Source of the DNA: Sphingobium sp. YR768 | GTDB lineage: Bacteria; Pseudomonadota; Alphaproteobacteria; Sphingomonadales; Sphingomonadaceae | DNA length: 42,553 nucleotides | Assembly: GCF_900111125.1 (NCBI RefSeq) | Contig: NZ_FOGE01000036.1 | Coordinates: 1-42,553 of the forward strand | Reading direction: 5' to 3' | Shown: piece by piece, positions 7,877 through 16,531 of the stretch | Numbering within the stretch: position 1 is the first letter of the stretch | How the letters are laid out: every line of letters begins with the position of its first letter | The notes under the pieces: generated by a model | Told to the model about the DNA's origin: nothing | The model's input: the letters and a program-made list of their open reading frames with translations, nothing else | Database searches by the model: none | Program-made: the position numbers and the translations under genes

Positions 7877-8713
7877 ATGACCAGAACGCGTTCCAGTTCC
7901 GCGGCAATACTCGTCGCTCTCGTGACAGGCATTATGCCTCTCCATGGCGCGGCGGCGCAAGACGCGCCGCCCCAAGAGATCGCGCCTGCCTCACGCACGC
8001 AGGGAGCAGCATCGCTTCGCGACGCTGCTGCCGAAGCCCAGGTGAAGCTGCAACAGACCTTCACCAACCTGCGTTTCGAGGATTTCGGCCCCGCGCCGGT
8101 CGAAGGACAGATCTATCAGGCCATAGCGGGTGGCAAGATCATCTATTTTGCGCCGCAGAGCGAACATCTGCTCTTCGCCACTGTCTATGATCGCAACGGC
8201 ATCAATCTGACCGCCCTGGCGCAGGAGCAGGGAGCGGCTCGGCGCATCGAGGCCATCGATCCCACCAAGGCGCTGGCCATCGGCCCGGCGGATGCACCGA
8301 CCGTCATCGAGTTCACCGATCCGGACTGCCCCTATTGCCAGGCGCTCGATCGCTTCTGGAAGGCGAAGGCAGTCGAAGGCAAACCGGTCCGGCGCCTCAT
8401 CTTCTTCGTGAGCGGCATCCACCCGACGGCGGCTGCCAAGGCAGAGCATATCCTGTGCTCACCCGATCGCGAGGCAGCGTTTCAGGCAGCCTATTCGGGC
8501 CACACCCCGCCGCTGCTGCGCCAATGCGCCGCAGGGCATGACAAGGTCGCGGATGATGCGGAACTGGTCGCGAAGGTCGGGGTGTCGGGCACGCCGACGC
8601 TGATCGCCGACGGCAAGCTCATCTCGGGTTTCCAACAGGCTGAGCTCGAGGCGTTCCTCGACCGGCATGCGAAGCCGGCGCTCACGAAGGCCGCGTCCGA
8701 AGCGCGACGCTGA
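7877..8713 (+). CDS. dsbC: DsbC/DsbG-like periplasmic disulfide isomerase
   Basis: The 278-residue protein has a signal peptide (about 1-27, ending AAAQ), a dimerisation-like region at about 60-125 and a thioredoxin fold with the redox motif CPYC at 151-154 and the cis-proline loop GVSGTPT. DsbC-type enzymes isomerise disulfides. Here the likely clients are the cysteine-rich tra proteins TraN, TraU and TraH encoded downstream. The reading frame extends upstream, but the start was set at ATG 7877, just before the signal peptide, with AGGGAG about 10 nt upstream. It heads the tra gene block and is followed by a 172-bp gap that contains a small GCCCT/AGGGC hairpin at 8724-8737 without a T-run. 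Confidence 0.85.
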   Translation: MTRTRSSSAAILVALVTGIMPLHGAAAQDAPPQEIAPASRTQGAASLRDAAAEAQVKLQQTFTNLRFEDFGPAPVEGQIYQAIAGGKIIYFAPQSEHLLFATVYDRNGINLTALAQEQGAARRIEAIDPTKALAIGPADAPTVIEFTDPDCPYCQALDRFWKAKAVEGKPVRRLIFFVSGIHPTAAAKAEHILCSPDREAAFQAAYSGHTPPLLRQCAAGHDKVADDAELVAKVGVSGTPTLIADGKLISGFQQAELEAFLDRHAKPALTKAASEARR

Positions 8714-8767
8714 ACAGGTGTGCGCCCTCAGGAGGGCATCCGGCCTCGCCCAATCGCGGGCGGACGG

Positions 8768-8881
8768 ATGAACCAGGATGCCGGCGGCGGCGGGCTCAGG
8801 GAGCCGTCCACCGACGCCCCGGCCGACAGCGAATCTTCGATGCCGGCAGGCTTGGGTTGGACGGTTCCATTTTCGGAGTAA
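8768..8881 (+). CDS. Possible 37-residue small ORF ahead of traA
   Basis: An ATG at 8768 opens a short frame rich in Gly, Ser, Asp and Glu, ending at a TAA five nt before the traA start. The arrangement could couple translation into traA. There is no strong ribosome binding site and no recognised family, so it may be spurious. Confidence 0.2.
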   Translation: MNQDAGGGGLREPSTDAPADSESSMPAGLGWTVPFSE

Positions 8882-8885
8882 TGCC

Positions 8886-9200
8886 ATGATGCGTACATTG
8901 AGCAACAAGGCCCTGGCGGTGGCCAATCTCGGTCTCCCTTTGGGCGTGATGGCCCTGGTGGGCGGCCCCGCCCATGCCTTCTCGGCGCCTGCCCAGGGCG
9001 ACCTTGGCTACGATATCTACGATATCGTCGTGAACCAGGGCGTGAAGGGTCCGATGGGCTTCGTGGGCGGCGTCGCCGCCTTCCTGTTCGGCGTCTCACG
9101 CCTCTTCTCGAATATCATGATCGGCATCCCGACCATCGTCGCTGCGGTCTGCCTGATCAAGGCGGACTCCATTCTCCAGACCTTCGGGATGGTCGTCTGA
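8886..9200 (+). CDS. traA: TraA-like conjugative pilin precursor
   Basis: The 104-residue protein has a long signal peptide ending AHA (about residue 31). Two hydrophobic segments follow, at about 55-77 and 78-95, separated by a short polar turn with KG and SR residues. This is the organisation of F-type pilins (VirB2 class), which form the shaft of the conjugative pilus. It sits at the first structural position before traL, traE and traK, as in F. GGAG lies 7-8 nt before the ATG at 8886; a second ATG follows immediately. The S26 peptidase encoded at 22381 may process it. Confidence 0.75.
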   Translation: MMRTLSNKALAVANLGLPLGVMALVGGPAHAFSAPAQGDLGYDIYDIVVNQGVKGPMGFVGGVAAFLFGVSRLFSNIMIGIPTIVAAVCLIKADSILQTFGMVV

Positions 9201-9331
9201 GACGCCGCGTGCGGCTGCGTGCTGGCTGACCGGCCAGACGCAATCGCACAGGCAAAGTGCTGGGAGCCGAATGGTCGGTTCCCGGAAACCGGCACCTTCC
9301 CAGGTGTCATGAAGCAGGAGGAGAAGGGCAA

Positions 9332-9598
9332 GTGGACGAACGCCTTCCGCAATATCTGCATCGGCCGGTCCAGATCCTGTGGTTCGGATCGGACGAGTTT
9401 CTGCTCGCGACCTCAAGCGTTTTCGTGGCCGCGATCGTGGGCGGACTTGTCGGCTGGGCGCTCATCGCCGCCCTTCTCCTTTTCATTCCGTGGAAGCGGA
9501 CCAAGCCCCGGGGCTATCTGGCTCATCTCGCATGGCGCTGGGGTCTTGTTTCCTTCCCCCATTATCCGGGTCCGACACAGACCCGCTTCTTCGAGTAG
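9332..9598 (+). CDS. traL: TraL, T4SS inner-membrane protein
   Basis: The 88-residue protein starts DERLPQYLHRP, the characteristic opening of the TraL family (VirB3 class). It has one or two membrane segments at about 24-50 and ends with a basic region. TraL works with TraE and TraC in pilus assembly at the inner membrane. I chose the GTG at 9332 because family alignment begins there and a GGAGAAGGG ribosome binding site lies just upstream. The longer frame from 9257 adds unrelated sequence. TraE follows after 5 nt. Confidence 0.85.
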   Translation: MDERLPQYLHRPVQILWFGSDEFLLATSSVFVAAIVGGLVGWALIAALLLFIPWKRTKPRGYLAHLAWRWGLVSFPHYPGPTQTRFFE

Positions 9599-9603
9599 GC
9601 GCC

Positions 9604-10239
9604 ATGGGGATCTTCACGCGCAAGCAAGGGGCCGAGGACATATTGCTGGGTAAACCGGCAAGCTTCGGCATCCATCGCTATCTGCAGGGCTCGGCGAACC
9701 TGTTCGAGGAGAACCGGCTGCTCAAGGTCGCCATCGCCGGAATGTTCGGTGTGACGGCCGTTCTGGGCGCGGTCATGTACACGACCAACCAGAACGCCCG
9801 AACCATCATCGTGCCCTTCGGCGCCACCGGCGACCTGCATGTCTCGGGGAACAAGCCGTCCGAGGCTTATATTGTCGCGATAACGCGCAACATCGTTGCG
9901 CTCTCGGGCACCTGGTCCGCCTATTCGGCTGATCGTCAGTTCCAGGAACTGCTCGGGCTTGCTCACCCGTCGGCTTATGGCGCGATGCGCGACAGCCTCA
10001 ACACCATACTCGATGAACTGGCAAACAATCCGACGCTGTCGATCGCCACTTACATCCGCAATGATCAGCCGGTCCGATGGACCGCCCATGAAATCGTCGT
10101 GCCGGTCGAGAAGGTGCGCGTCATCGGCGGCGTCATCCGCAAATTCCGGGGCATTTTGCGCATCGGCTACGCCATCGAAAATGGCCGCTTCTGGCTGACC
10201 CGTCTTTCCGAGGAGCAGTTCGATGTCGAAACGCGCTGA
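9604..10239 (+). CDS. traE: TraE, T4SS assembly protein
   Basis: The 211-residue protein has a short cytoplasmic N-terminus, one transmembrane segment at about 37-56 (LLKVAIAGMFGVTAVLGAVM) and a periplasmic domain with the family pattern for TraE (VirB8-like). TraE is an inner-membrane component needed for F-pilus assembly. The start is ATG 9604, 5 nt after traL. Its 3' end overlaps the start of traK by 17 nt. The length is close to the 188-residue F protein. Confidence 0.9.
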   Translation: MGIFTRKQGAEDILLGKPASFGIHRYLQGSANLFEENRLLKVAIAGMFGVTAVLGAVMYTTNQNARTIIVPFGATGDLHVSGNKPSEAYIVAITRNIVALSGTWSAYSADRQFQELLGLAHPSAYGAMRDSLNTILDELANNPTLSIATYIRNDQPVRWTAHEIVVPVEKVRVIGGVIRKFRGILRIGYAIENGRFWLTRLSEEQFDVETR

Positions 10240-11059
10240 CGTGATTTCGAGACAGGCGTCCATCCCTGCATGTCCGAAAGCCGGGGTAACCGGAACCTTC
10301 CGCCACCCCCTTTCGTGCGCCGTGATATCGGGTCTCGCCTTGCTGCTGGCCATGCCGGCCTCTGCGCAGACCGTTCATGCCCTGCCAGACCAGACGAGCC
10401 GGATCCGCATGTCCAACCGCGACATCAACCATGTGGTGTGCGAGGGCGGCGAGATCGAAGACATCAAGTTCTCCGCCGAGAAAGGCCTTGCTGTCGAGAA
10501 GGGCGGTTCGGACGCCTGGATCAAGTTCCTGACCCGAGAGATCGATGATGCGGGCCAGGTCACGCGCAGCTATGTGACCCAGCCGTCCGAATTCTTCGTG
10601 AACTGCAACGGCGCGACCTATCCGCTCTATGCGGAACCGGCGGAGATTCCCGCACAGACAGTGGTGCTGATGCCGGGCGCCCGGCAAAGGGCCCAGGCCA
10701 ATAATGAGCTGATGGCCGCGCTCGCCGATGAAGACCGTGCGGTCTCGATCACCATGGCGCTGCTGGACGATCGCATTCCCGCCTCGTTCAGCGAGGTCGC
10801 GCCCGCCGGCGGAACGCTTCTGATGCCGGCGATGCCCGGTGTTTCGATCACCGAAAGCCGCCGCGTGGTCATAGAGGGCGCGGCGCTTTCGGCTTCGGAG
10901 TACCGGGTTCAGGTCGCAGCAGCCGTAACGCTCGACGAACGGTCATTGATCGATCCGGCGCTCGGATCCCGCATCTTCGCCGTGACCCTGGACCGGGTGC
11001 GGCTCAACGCCGGGGAAAACGCCCGGCTGGTCGTGGTGCGCCGGGGGACCGGGCAATGA
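10223..11059 (+). CDS. traK: TraK, T4SS secretin-like core protein
   Basis: The 278-residue protein has an extended n-region and then a signal peptide hydrophobic core at about 33-45 (ISGLALLLAMPASAQ). The mature part is beta-rich, matching TraK (VirB9-like), which forms the outer ring of the F-type core complex with TraV and TraB. The central TRSYVTQPSEFFVNCNG segment is family-like. It overlaps traE by 17 nt and traB by 4 nt (ATGA), which supports a single translation-coupled operon. Confidence 0.88.
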   Translation: MSKRADVISRQASIPACPKAGVTGTFRHPLSCAVISGLALLLAMPASAQTVHALPDQTSRIRMSNRDINHVVCEGGEIEDIKFSAEKGLAVEKGGSDAWIKFLTREIDDAGQVTRSYVTQPSEFFVNCNGATYPLYAEPAEIPAQTVVLMPGARQRAQANNELMAALADEDRAVSITMALLDDRIPASFSEVAPAGGTLLMPAMPGVSITESRRVVIEGAALSASEYRVQVAAAVTLDERSLIDPALGSRIFAVTLDRVRLNAGENARLVVVRRGTGQ

Positions 11060-12411
11060 ACGGCGCGCAGGACAATGGGCCTGTCGAGGCCCCCGAGCCG
11101 CTGTCGCCCTATCAGGCGCATCTTGCCGGACGGAGCACTCGCGAGGAGGACGAAGCTGAACCGCGACGCCCCGTGGCCCTGTTCGACTGGCAGGGGCTGT
11201 GGGCCAGACTGTCGGCGAAGCAGAAGCTGCGCGCGCGCCAGCTCGCCGTCGGCGTGGCGGTCGGCGCGCTGGGCATCGGCCTTTATATGGCCTCCGGCAG
11301 CAAGGAGGAGGCGAAGCCCGCCAATCCTGCATCCTCGCTCAACATGGGCGCGGGACTGCGCGGTGACAGCCTCGAGGTGAAGCTGCGCGGAGACCTGAAG
11401 AAGGTCCTCGATGGCCAGCAGCTTCTCGGCGACCGCGTCAGCGCGATCGAGGAAGGCAAGGTCGTTGCCAGATCGCGTGGCCCGGGAACACCGGGTAGCA
11501 AGTCATCTGGAGGCGTCGATGGCGATCTGCCGCCGGCATTGCCCGGTGACGCGCCTGCGCTGCCCTATCCGCCCGACGTCGGCGACATCGGCGCGGATGC
11601 GGACAAGCTCCCGGCACCGCCCTCAGCGCCGAGCGCCCCGCCCGCGCCTCCCGCACCGCCGGTCGAGAAGACGGTCGGCGCGATCGGGTCTGCGACCAGC
11701 CAGATCGTAGGCACAAGCGGGCCTCAGGGCACCGCCGATGCTCCAGCCTCGTCCAAAAAAAAGAATCGGACGATCTATTTACCGCCTGGTTTCATGAAAG
11801 CGCGGCTCCTGACGGGCATCGACGCGCTGGCGAGCCGGGACGCAACCAGTAACCCCGAGCCGATCATCGCACGGGTGCAGGCACCTGCGGTTCTGCCCAA
11901 TGAGGTGAAGGCTAATCTTGCCGGGTGCTTTGTCATCGGCAACGCCACCGGCAGCCTCGCCAAGGAACGGGTCGAGATCCAGCTCGTGTCGCTGTCCTGC
12001 GTCGATTTCGACGAGCATTCCGTGGTCGATCAGCCGGTCAAGGGCTTCTTCGTCGACACCGATGGCAAGAAGGGATTGTCGGGCAAGGTAGTGACGCGGG
12101 CCGGCGCCACGCTGGCGCGCGCCTTCATCGCCGGGACCATCAGCGGCATTTCGCAATCGGTCGAAAGCACCTTCGGCAACACCTCGACATCTGCGCTCGG
12201 AACCGTGCGAACCCTCGATGCCGGAGACGCGGCAAAGACCGGCATTGCCGGCGGCCTCGCCAAATCCTCGGACAAGCTCACCGACTTCTATCTCGATCTC
12301 GCCCGTCAGGCCGGTCCCATCGTCGAGGTGGGCGCGGCCAAGGATGTGGTCGTGGTGATCCAGGAAGGTGCGACCCTCGAGATCAAACCCGGCGTGGGAG
12401 TGAAATTCTGA
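11056..12411 (+). CDS. traB: TraB, T4SS core channel protein
   Basis: The 451-residue VirB10-like protein has a cytoplasmic N-terminus, one transmembrane segment at about 62-80, a coiled region at about 100-135, a proline-rich spacer at about 186-203 and a beta-barrel C-terminal domain starting near GFMKARLLTGIDA. This is the standard layout of F TraB, which spans the inner membrane and periplasm. The Pro-rich stretch is low-complexity but in frame. It begins in an ATGA overlap with traK. Confidence 0.92.
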   Translation: MNGAQDNGPVEAPEPLSPYQAHLAGRSTREEDEAEPRRPVALFDWQGLWARLSAKQKLRARQLAVGVAVGALGIGLYMASGSKEEAKPANPASSLNMGAGLRGDSLEVKLRGDLKKVLDGQQLLGDRVSAIEEGKVVARSRGPGTPGSKSSGGVDGDLPPALPGDAPALPYPPDVGDIGADADKLPAPPSAPSAPPAPPAPPVEKTVGAIGSATSQIVGTSGPQGTADAPASSKKKNRTIYLPPGFMKARLLTGIDALASRDATSNPEPIIARVQAPAVLPNEVKANLAGCFVIGNATGSLAKERVEIQLVSLSCVDFDEHSVVDQPVKGFFVDTDGKKGLSGKVVTRAGATLARAFIAGTISGISQSVESTFGNTSTSALGTVRTLDAGDAAKTGIAGGLAKSSDKLTDFYLDLARQAGPIVEVGAAKDVVVVIQEGATLEIKPGVGVKF

Positions 12412-12434
12412 TGCGCGCCACCACAGGAGGCACC

Positions 12435-13079
12435 ATGCCACACCAGCTACACGCCCGTTTCGGGACTTTTCGCAGCGCGCTGCGCGCACTGCCGCTGTTC
12501 GCCTTGCCGCTCCTCGGGCTTTCAGGCTGCGCCACCGTGGGATCGGTGATGTCGCCCTACAGCGAGAAATTCTCCTGCAAGAACAGCGACCATGGCCAGT
12601 GCATTCATCCCGACCGGGCCTATGCCGACGCGGTTGCCGGCCGCACGTCCAAATCCGATCCTGCCGTCACCAATGACCGCAGGATGCTCGCAGAGCGTAA
12701 GACGGGCAAGGCGCCCACGCCGGGCAGCAAGATCGACATGTCGACCGCGGCAGGTGCTGTTGCCCCGCAGAGCGGACAAGGCAATGTCGGCGCGCTGATC
12801 GAGGGCCCCGGCTCACCCATGCTGCGTCCCTCGCGCACGATCCGCACATTGATCCTGCCCTATGCGGACAAGCAGCGGCCCGACCGGCTCTTCATGGCGC
12901 GCTATGTCTATTCGATCATCGACCGGCCGGCCTGGGTGGTCGGCGATTATCTGGTGGAACCCGGTGGTCGGACGCCAGCCCCGCCGGTGCTGCGGACGGT
13001 GCGCGAGCCGGCGGCGGGAAGCGTCGAGGTTCCAGCCTCGGAAGTGCCGCTTACTCTCGATCCGGAGAACCGGCCATGA
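12435..13079 (+). CDS. traV: TraV, T4SS outer-membrane lipoprotein
   Basis: The 214-residue lipoprotein has a lipobox LSGC at about residues 29-32 after a hydrophobic signal. Further cysteines follow (FSCKNSDHGQCIHPD), as expected for TraV (VirB7-like), which anchors the core complex in the outer membrane. The ATG at 12435 has AGGAGG four nt upstream. An alternative ATG at 12411 overlaps the traB stop and would add eight residues. The 3' end overlaps traC in ATGA. No traP or traR is visible between traB and traV. Confidence 0.88.
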   Translation: MPHQLHARFGTFRSALRALPLFALPLLGLSGCATVGSVMSPYSEKFSCKNSDHGQCIHPDRAYADAVAGRTSKSDPAVTNDRRMLAERKTGKAPTPGSKIDMSTAAGAVAPQSGQGNVGALIEGPGSPMLRPSRTIRTLILPYADKQRPDRLFMARYVYSIIDRPAWVVGDYLVEPGGRTPAPPVLRTVREPAAGSVEVPASEVPLTLDPENRP

Positions 13080-15598
13080 CCCCGCAGTCGGCTCGTGGCA
13101 GCCTCAGCTATCAGCGCCTGCGCGCCGCTGTTACGCGCGATGCCTATTCGGACTTCCTGCCGATGGTCGCCTGGGTCGAGGAGGAAGAAGCCTTCCTGTG
13201 CATCGACGACGGATGGGGCCAGGCCTGGGAGCTTGTCCCTTCGGCCTATATGTTCGCCCATGTCCAGCAAGCCCTGCTCGGTCTTCTCAACATCCATTTT
13301 CCCGAAGGCACGGTTCTCCAGCTCATCACCTTTGCCGATCCGCTGATCGACCCGGCGCTCGATGCCTATCTCGATCTCAAGGTGCGGCCCGATCCGCTGG
13401 TCCAGGCTTCTGCCCGGCGGACAGCCGAGTATCTGCGTTCGGGCACCAAAGGTCTCGATGCGCTGCACGCCATCCCGGTGCGCGATTTCCGGTTGTTTCT
13501 CTCGATCAAGACGCGGGTGAAGCTCGGCGCCGACCTGCGCCGCCAGGTCGAGGAGCAATTGGCGAAGATGGGCATCCGGCGCCTGATGCAGGATGAACTG
13601 GTGAGCTTCTACCGCCGGATCTTCAACGGTGTCTTCGCGCCCGCCCCTGGCGTGTTCCTGAGCGAAAGCGTGGGCGGCATGCCGGCGCCGTCGATCGCGC
13701 GGCAGATCATCGAGGCCGGACCGGACCTCTGTTTCGAGGGATCCGAGGTCTTTCTCGGTAACCAGGTGGCGCGCTGCCTCACGCCCAAGGCCCCCGCCCG
13801 GCGGATCACCGCGGAGCGGGCCAATCGCCTCCTGGGCGGGATGCGCGGGAGCGCCGAGGACAGCGATCAAATCGGCGGCCCGTTCCTCTATTGCCTCTCG
13901 GTCCTGTTCGATCATTCACAGTTCGAAATCCACAAGCGCGCCCAGATCCTGTCGGCCCAGAAGGCGGCGGGCAGTTTCGCGGTCGAGGTCGGCAAGCAGA
14001 TCGAGGAGATTGGCTGGATTTTGGACGAAGCGTCGAACAGCCGGTTCGTCTCGGTGATCCCGACGATGTGGGTGTTCGGCCGTGACAGCGCCCAGGCGCG
14101 CGAAATGGCCGCGCGGGCCAAGCGTCTGTGGGAATCCGAACCCCTGCCCTTCATGGTGCAGGAGGAGAGCTACCTGCTGCCGGTATTGCTCGCCGCCAGC
14201 CTGCCCTTCGGTCTCTACCCCGAAAAGCGTACGTTGAAGCTGCTCGAACGCGACTTCCGCATGCCAGTGAAGGCCGCTTGCCTGATGGCGCCGGTGCAGA
14301 CCGACTTTCGCGGCGGCGGCCGCCCTGCCCTTCTCTATGTCGGGCGCAAGGGCCAGCTCATCACGCTCGACCTCTTCGATCCGCGCATCAACAATTACAA
14401 TTTCATCGTCTCGGCCGAGAGCGGCGCGGGCAAGAGCTTCCTGCTCAATAACCTCTGCCAGCAATATTATGCGCAAGGCGCGCTCATCCGCATCATCGAT
14501 ATCGGCGGCAGCTACCGCAAGCTCTGCACGCTCTGTTCAGGCCGTTATATTGACATCTGCGAGGAGCAGCTGGTCCTAAATCCTTTCGATATGGGGCTCG
14601 CGCTCGACGGTGAGGATAAGCAGTCGGCGATCGCCATGGCCGTCGCCATCGTCGCCGAGATGGCCAATGCCTCCACGCGCAAGCCGGTCAGCACGTCGGA
14701 ATGGAACCTCCTCAAGTCCGCTGTACAATGGACGGTTGATAGCGGACGCGGCGAGGACGGCATCGATGCGGTCCGCGACTGGCTCGGCCGCTATCCCGAC
14801 AATGCGATCTCCGAGCTCGACCGCGTCGATCATCTCGTGCCGGTCGCGCGCGAACTCGCGTTCAACTTGCGTGATTTCGGGTCCCAGGGCGCGTATGGGC
14901 ATTTCTTCAACGGTCCCTCGACGTTCGACATATCCCGTGACGAATTCGTGGTGCTCGAACTCGAACGGTTGAAGGCGCTCCCCGACCTCTTCAACGTGAT
15001 CGTGATGGTGGTTGTGAACGCCGTCACCCAGGAACTTTACCTCTCGGCGCGCGACAAGCCCCGCTTCGTCCTATGCGACGAAGCCGCGCAGTTCATGTCG
15101 CGCAGCGATGGGCAGGATCTCTCGCGTCTCGCCGAGGCGTTCGGCCAGGGTTATCGCCGCGCGCGCAAATATCAGGGCAGCTTCGGCATCGTCCTGCAGA
15201 GCATGAACGACCTGCTGCTCTTCGGCGGCACGGGCCAGGTGATCCTCGAAAACGCCGCGACCAAATTCCTGCTGCAGGGTTCCACCTACGACAAGGCGGT
15301 CGACAACAAGATCCTCGACTATTCGGGCTTTGTTCTCGATCTGCTGAAATCGGTCCGCAACGCCAAGCCCAATTATTCCGAGGTGTTCATCGACAGTCCT
15401 TTGGGGCTCGGCATTGCCCGCCTGGTGGTCGATCCCTTCAGCTACTGGATCAACACCTCGGCGCCCAATGAGGTCGCCGCCTTCGAGGCGCTGGTGCGGG
15501 CGGGCCGCAATCCGCTGGAAGCCGTCTGCGAACTGGCCGGTGTCGATCCGGTCGAGGTGCTGGGCGGTCGTGCCCATCAGGCCGGGAGGGCGGCATGA
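13076..15598 (+). CDS. traC: TraC, VirB4-like T4SS ATPase
   Basis: The 840-residue cytoplasmic ATPase has an N-terminal TraC-type domain and a C-terminal P-loop motor with Walker A SAESGAGKS (Lys453) and Walker B FVLCDEAA (Asp668-Glu669). It energises pilus assembly and matches the F TraC family in length (about 800-880). It is coupled to traV upstream and to a small membrane protein downstream by 4-nt overlaps. Both motor motifs appear intact. Confidence 0.95.
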   Translation: MTPQSARGSLSYQRLRAAVTRDAYSDFLPMVAWVEEEEAFLCIDDGWGQAWELVPSAYMFAHVQQALLGLLNIHFPEGTVLQLITFADPLIDPALDAYLDLKVRPDPLVQASARRTAEYLRSGTKGLDALHAIPVRDFRLFLSIKTRVKLGADLRRQVEEQLAKMGIRRLMQDELVSFYRRIFNGVFAPAPGVFLSESVGGMPAPSIARQIIEAGPDLCFEGSEVFLGNQVARCLTPKAPARRITAERANRLLGGMRGSAEDSDQIGGPFLYCLSVLFDHSQFEIHKRAQILSAQKAAGSFAVEVGKQIEEIGWILDEASNSRFVSVIPTMWVFGRDSAQAREMAARAKRLWESEPLPFMVQEESYLLPVLLAASLPFGLYPEKRTLKLLERDFRMPVKAACLMAPVQTDFRGGGRPALLYVGRKGQLITLDLFDPRINNYNFIVSAESGAGKSFLLNNLCQQYYAQGALIRIIDIGGSYRKLCTLCSGRYIDICEEQLVLNPFDMGLALDGEDKQSAIAMAVAIVAEMANASTRKPVSTSEWNLLKSAVQWTVDSGRGEDGIDAVRDWLGRYPDNAISELDRVDHLVPVARELAFNLRDFGSQGAYGHFFNGPSTFDISRDEFVVLELERLKALPDLFNVIVMVVVNAVTQELYLSARDKPRFVLCDEAAQFMSRSDGQDLSRLAEAFGQGYRRARKYQGSFGIVLQSMNDLLLFGGTGQVILENAATKFLLQGSTYDKAVDNKILDYSGFVLDLLKSVRNAKPNYSEVFIDSPLGLGIARLVVDPFSYWINTSAPNEVAAFEALVRAGRNPLEAVCELAGVDPVEVLGGRAHQAGRAA

Positions 15599-15924
15599 TG
15601 CACAAGTCCAAACCTCATCCCGACCAGCTGGCGATCGACTGGGAAAATGACCCCGCCATCGAGGCGATCATCGAAGCCCGCGTCGCAAAGCGCGCTGAAG
15701 CAGCGGCGTTCCAGTGGCGGCTGCGCCTGGTGGCTATCGAGACCTGCATGATGGGCGGTCTCGTGATCACCGCAGGTCTCGCGCTGGAGCAGCCTGCGCT
15801 TCGGACGGTACGCACAGGGCTCATCGTGGCGGCTGCCTGCTTTGCGAGCGGCATGCTGCTGATTGGCCTGTCGGGCGCCTGCGGGATGCTCCTCTCGCGC
15901 TTGTCGCAGTGGAGGGCGCGATGA
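15595..15924 (+). CDS. Small membrane protein in the trbI position
   Basis: The 109-residue protein has a charged N-terminal 45 residues, then two transmembrane segments at about 49-65 and 74-98. In F, the gene between traC and traW is trbI, a bitopic protein affecting pilus retraction. This protein does not visibly resemble TrbI. It overlaps traC and the next gene by 4 nt each (ATGA), so it is translated with the operon. No function assigned. Confidence 0.65.
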   Translation: MMHKSKPHPDQLAIDWENDPAIEAIIEARVAKRAEAAAFQWRLRLVAIETCMMGGLVITAGLALEQPALRTVRTGLIVAAACFASGMLLIGLSGACGMLLSRLSQWRAR

Positions 15925-16298
15925 ACCCGGACCATGATGAGGACTTCGAAACTGTGTTCGAAGCGGGCGCTGAGATCCACGCGCTCCTCGCCTATGCGCG
16001 CAGCCTCAACAATCAGGCGCTCGGTATCGCGGCGGTGGCACATGCGATCGTCACGGTGATCGAAGCGGAACGGCGGTTCGCGAGGGCTACCTACACCATC
16101 CTGGTGACCACCAGCATGGTGGTCGCGTCTCTCTTCGCTTTCATGGCCGCCTCGAGCCTGCGTGCGCCGCTGCAGGGCGCCATCGTCGTCGGCATCTGTG
16201 CCGGCATGGGCGCGGGTTCGACAGGCCTCATCCTCGTTCCCTGGGATGCGCTGGCCCGGCATGTTCGTGCTTTCGCAAGGCGCTGGAGGCGACCATGA
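15921..16298 (+). CDS. Small membrane protein between traC and traW
   Basis: The 125-residue protein has an acidic, helical N-terminal segment (about 1-50) and two hydrophobic segments at about 57-75 and 82-103, with a basic C-terminus. The start is ATG 15921 in an ATGA overlap with the preceding gene. I do not recognise the family. Its place in an unbroken run of coupled conjugation genes suggests an accessory membrane component of the mating machinery. Confidence 0.65.
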   Translation: MNPDHDEDFETVFEAGAEIHALLAYARSLNNQALGIAAVAHAIVTVIEAERRFARATYTILVTTSMVVASLFAFMAASSLRAPLQGAIVVGICAGMGAGSTGLILVPWDALARHVRAFARRWRRP

Positions 16299-16531
16299 AC
16301 GGCATCTTCTCCTCGACGCCGGCACCAGGGCCGATCCGCCTGATCGTCGGGAGCCAGGGGCTGCTGCTGGTCCAGTCCTTTATCGCCTGGCAGTTGCCGG
16401 ACGTGCCCGGACTGTTCCGCCTGCTCGTCGTGATTACCGCAATCATCGCCACCGCCGCGCTGATCAGCGCTGCGCTTGGCGAGGATCGCGAGATCCCTCG
16501 TCCTTATTGGAGGCGGCGCCATGGCCGCTAG
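16295..16531 (+). CDS. Small membrane protein upstream of traW
   Basis: The 78-residue protein has two hydrophobic segments at about 14-34 and 41-61 and a basic C-terminal end (YWRRRHGR). It overlaps the preceding gene by 4 nt and the start of traW by 11 nt. It is the third of three consecutive small membrane proteins filling the usual trbI slot. No family recognised. Confidence 0.6.
   Translation: MNGIFSSTPAPGPIRLIVGSQGLLLVQSFIAWQLPDVPGLFRLLVVITAIIATAALISAALGEDREIPRPYWRRRHGR

Noticed and set aside
11925..12434. Upstream extension of the traV frame
   Set aside because: Lies wholly inside traB in another frame; the lipoprotein signal shows traV starts at about 12411-12435.
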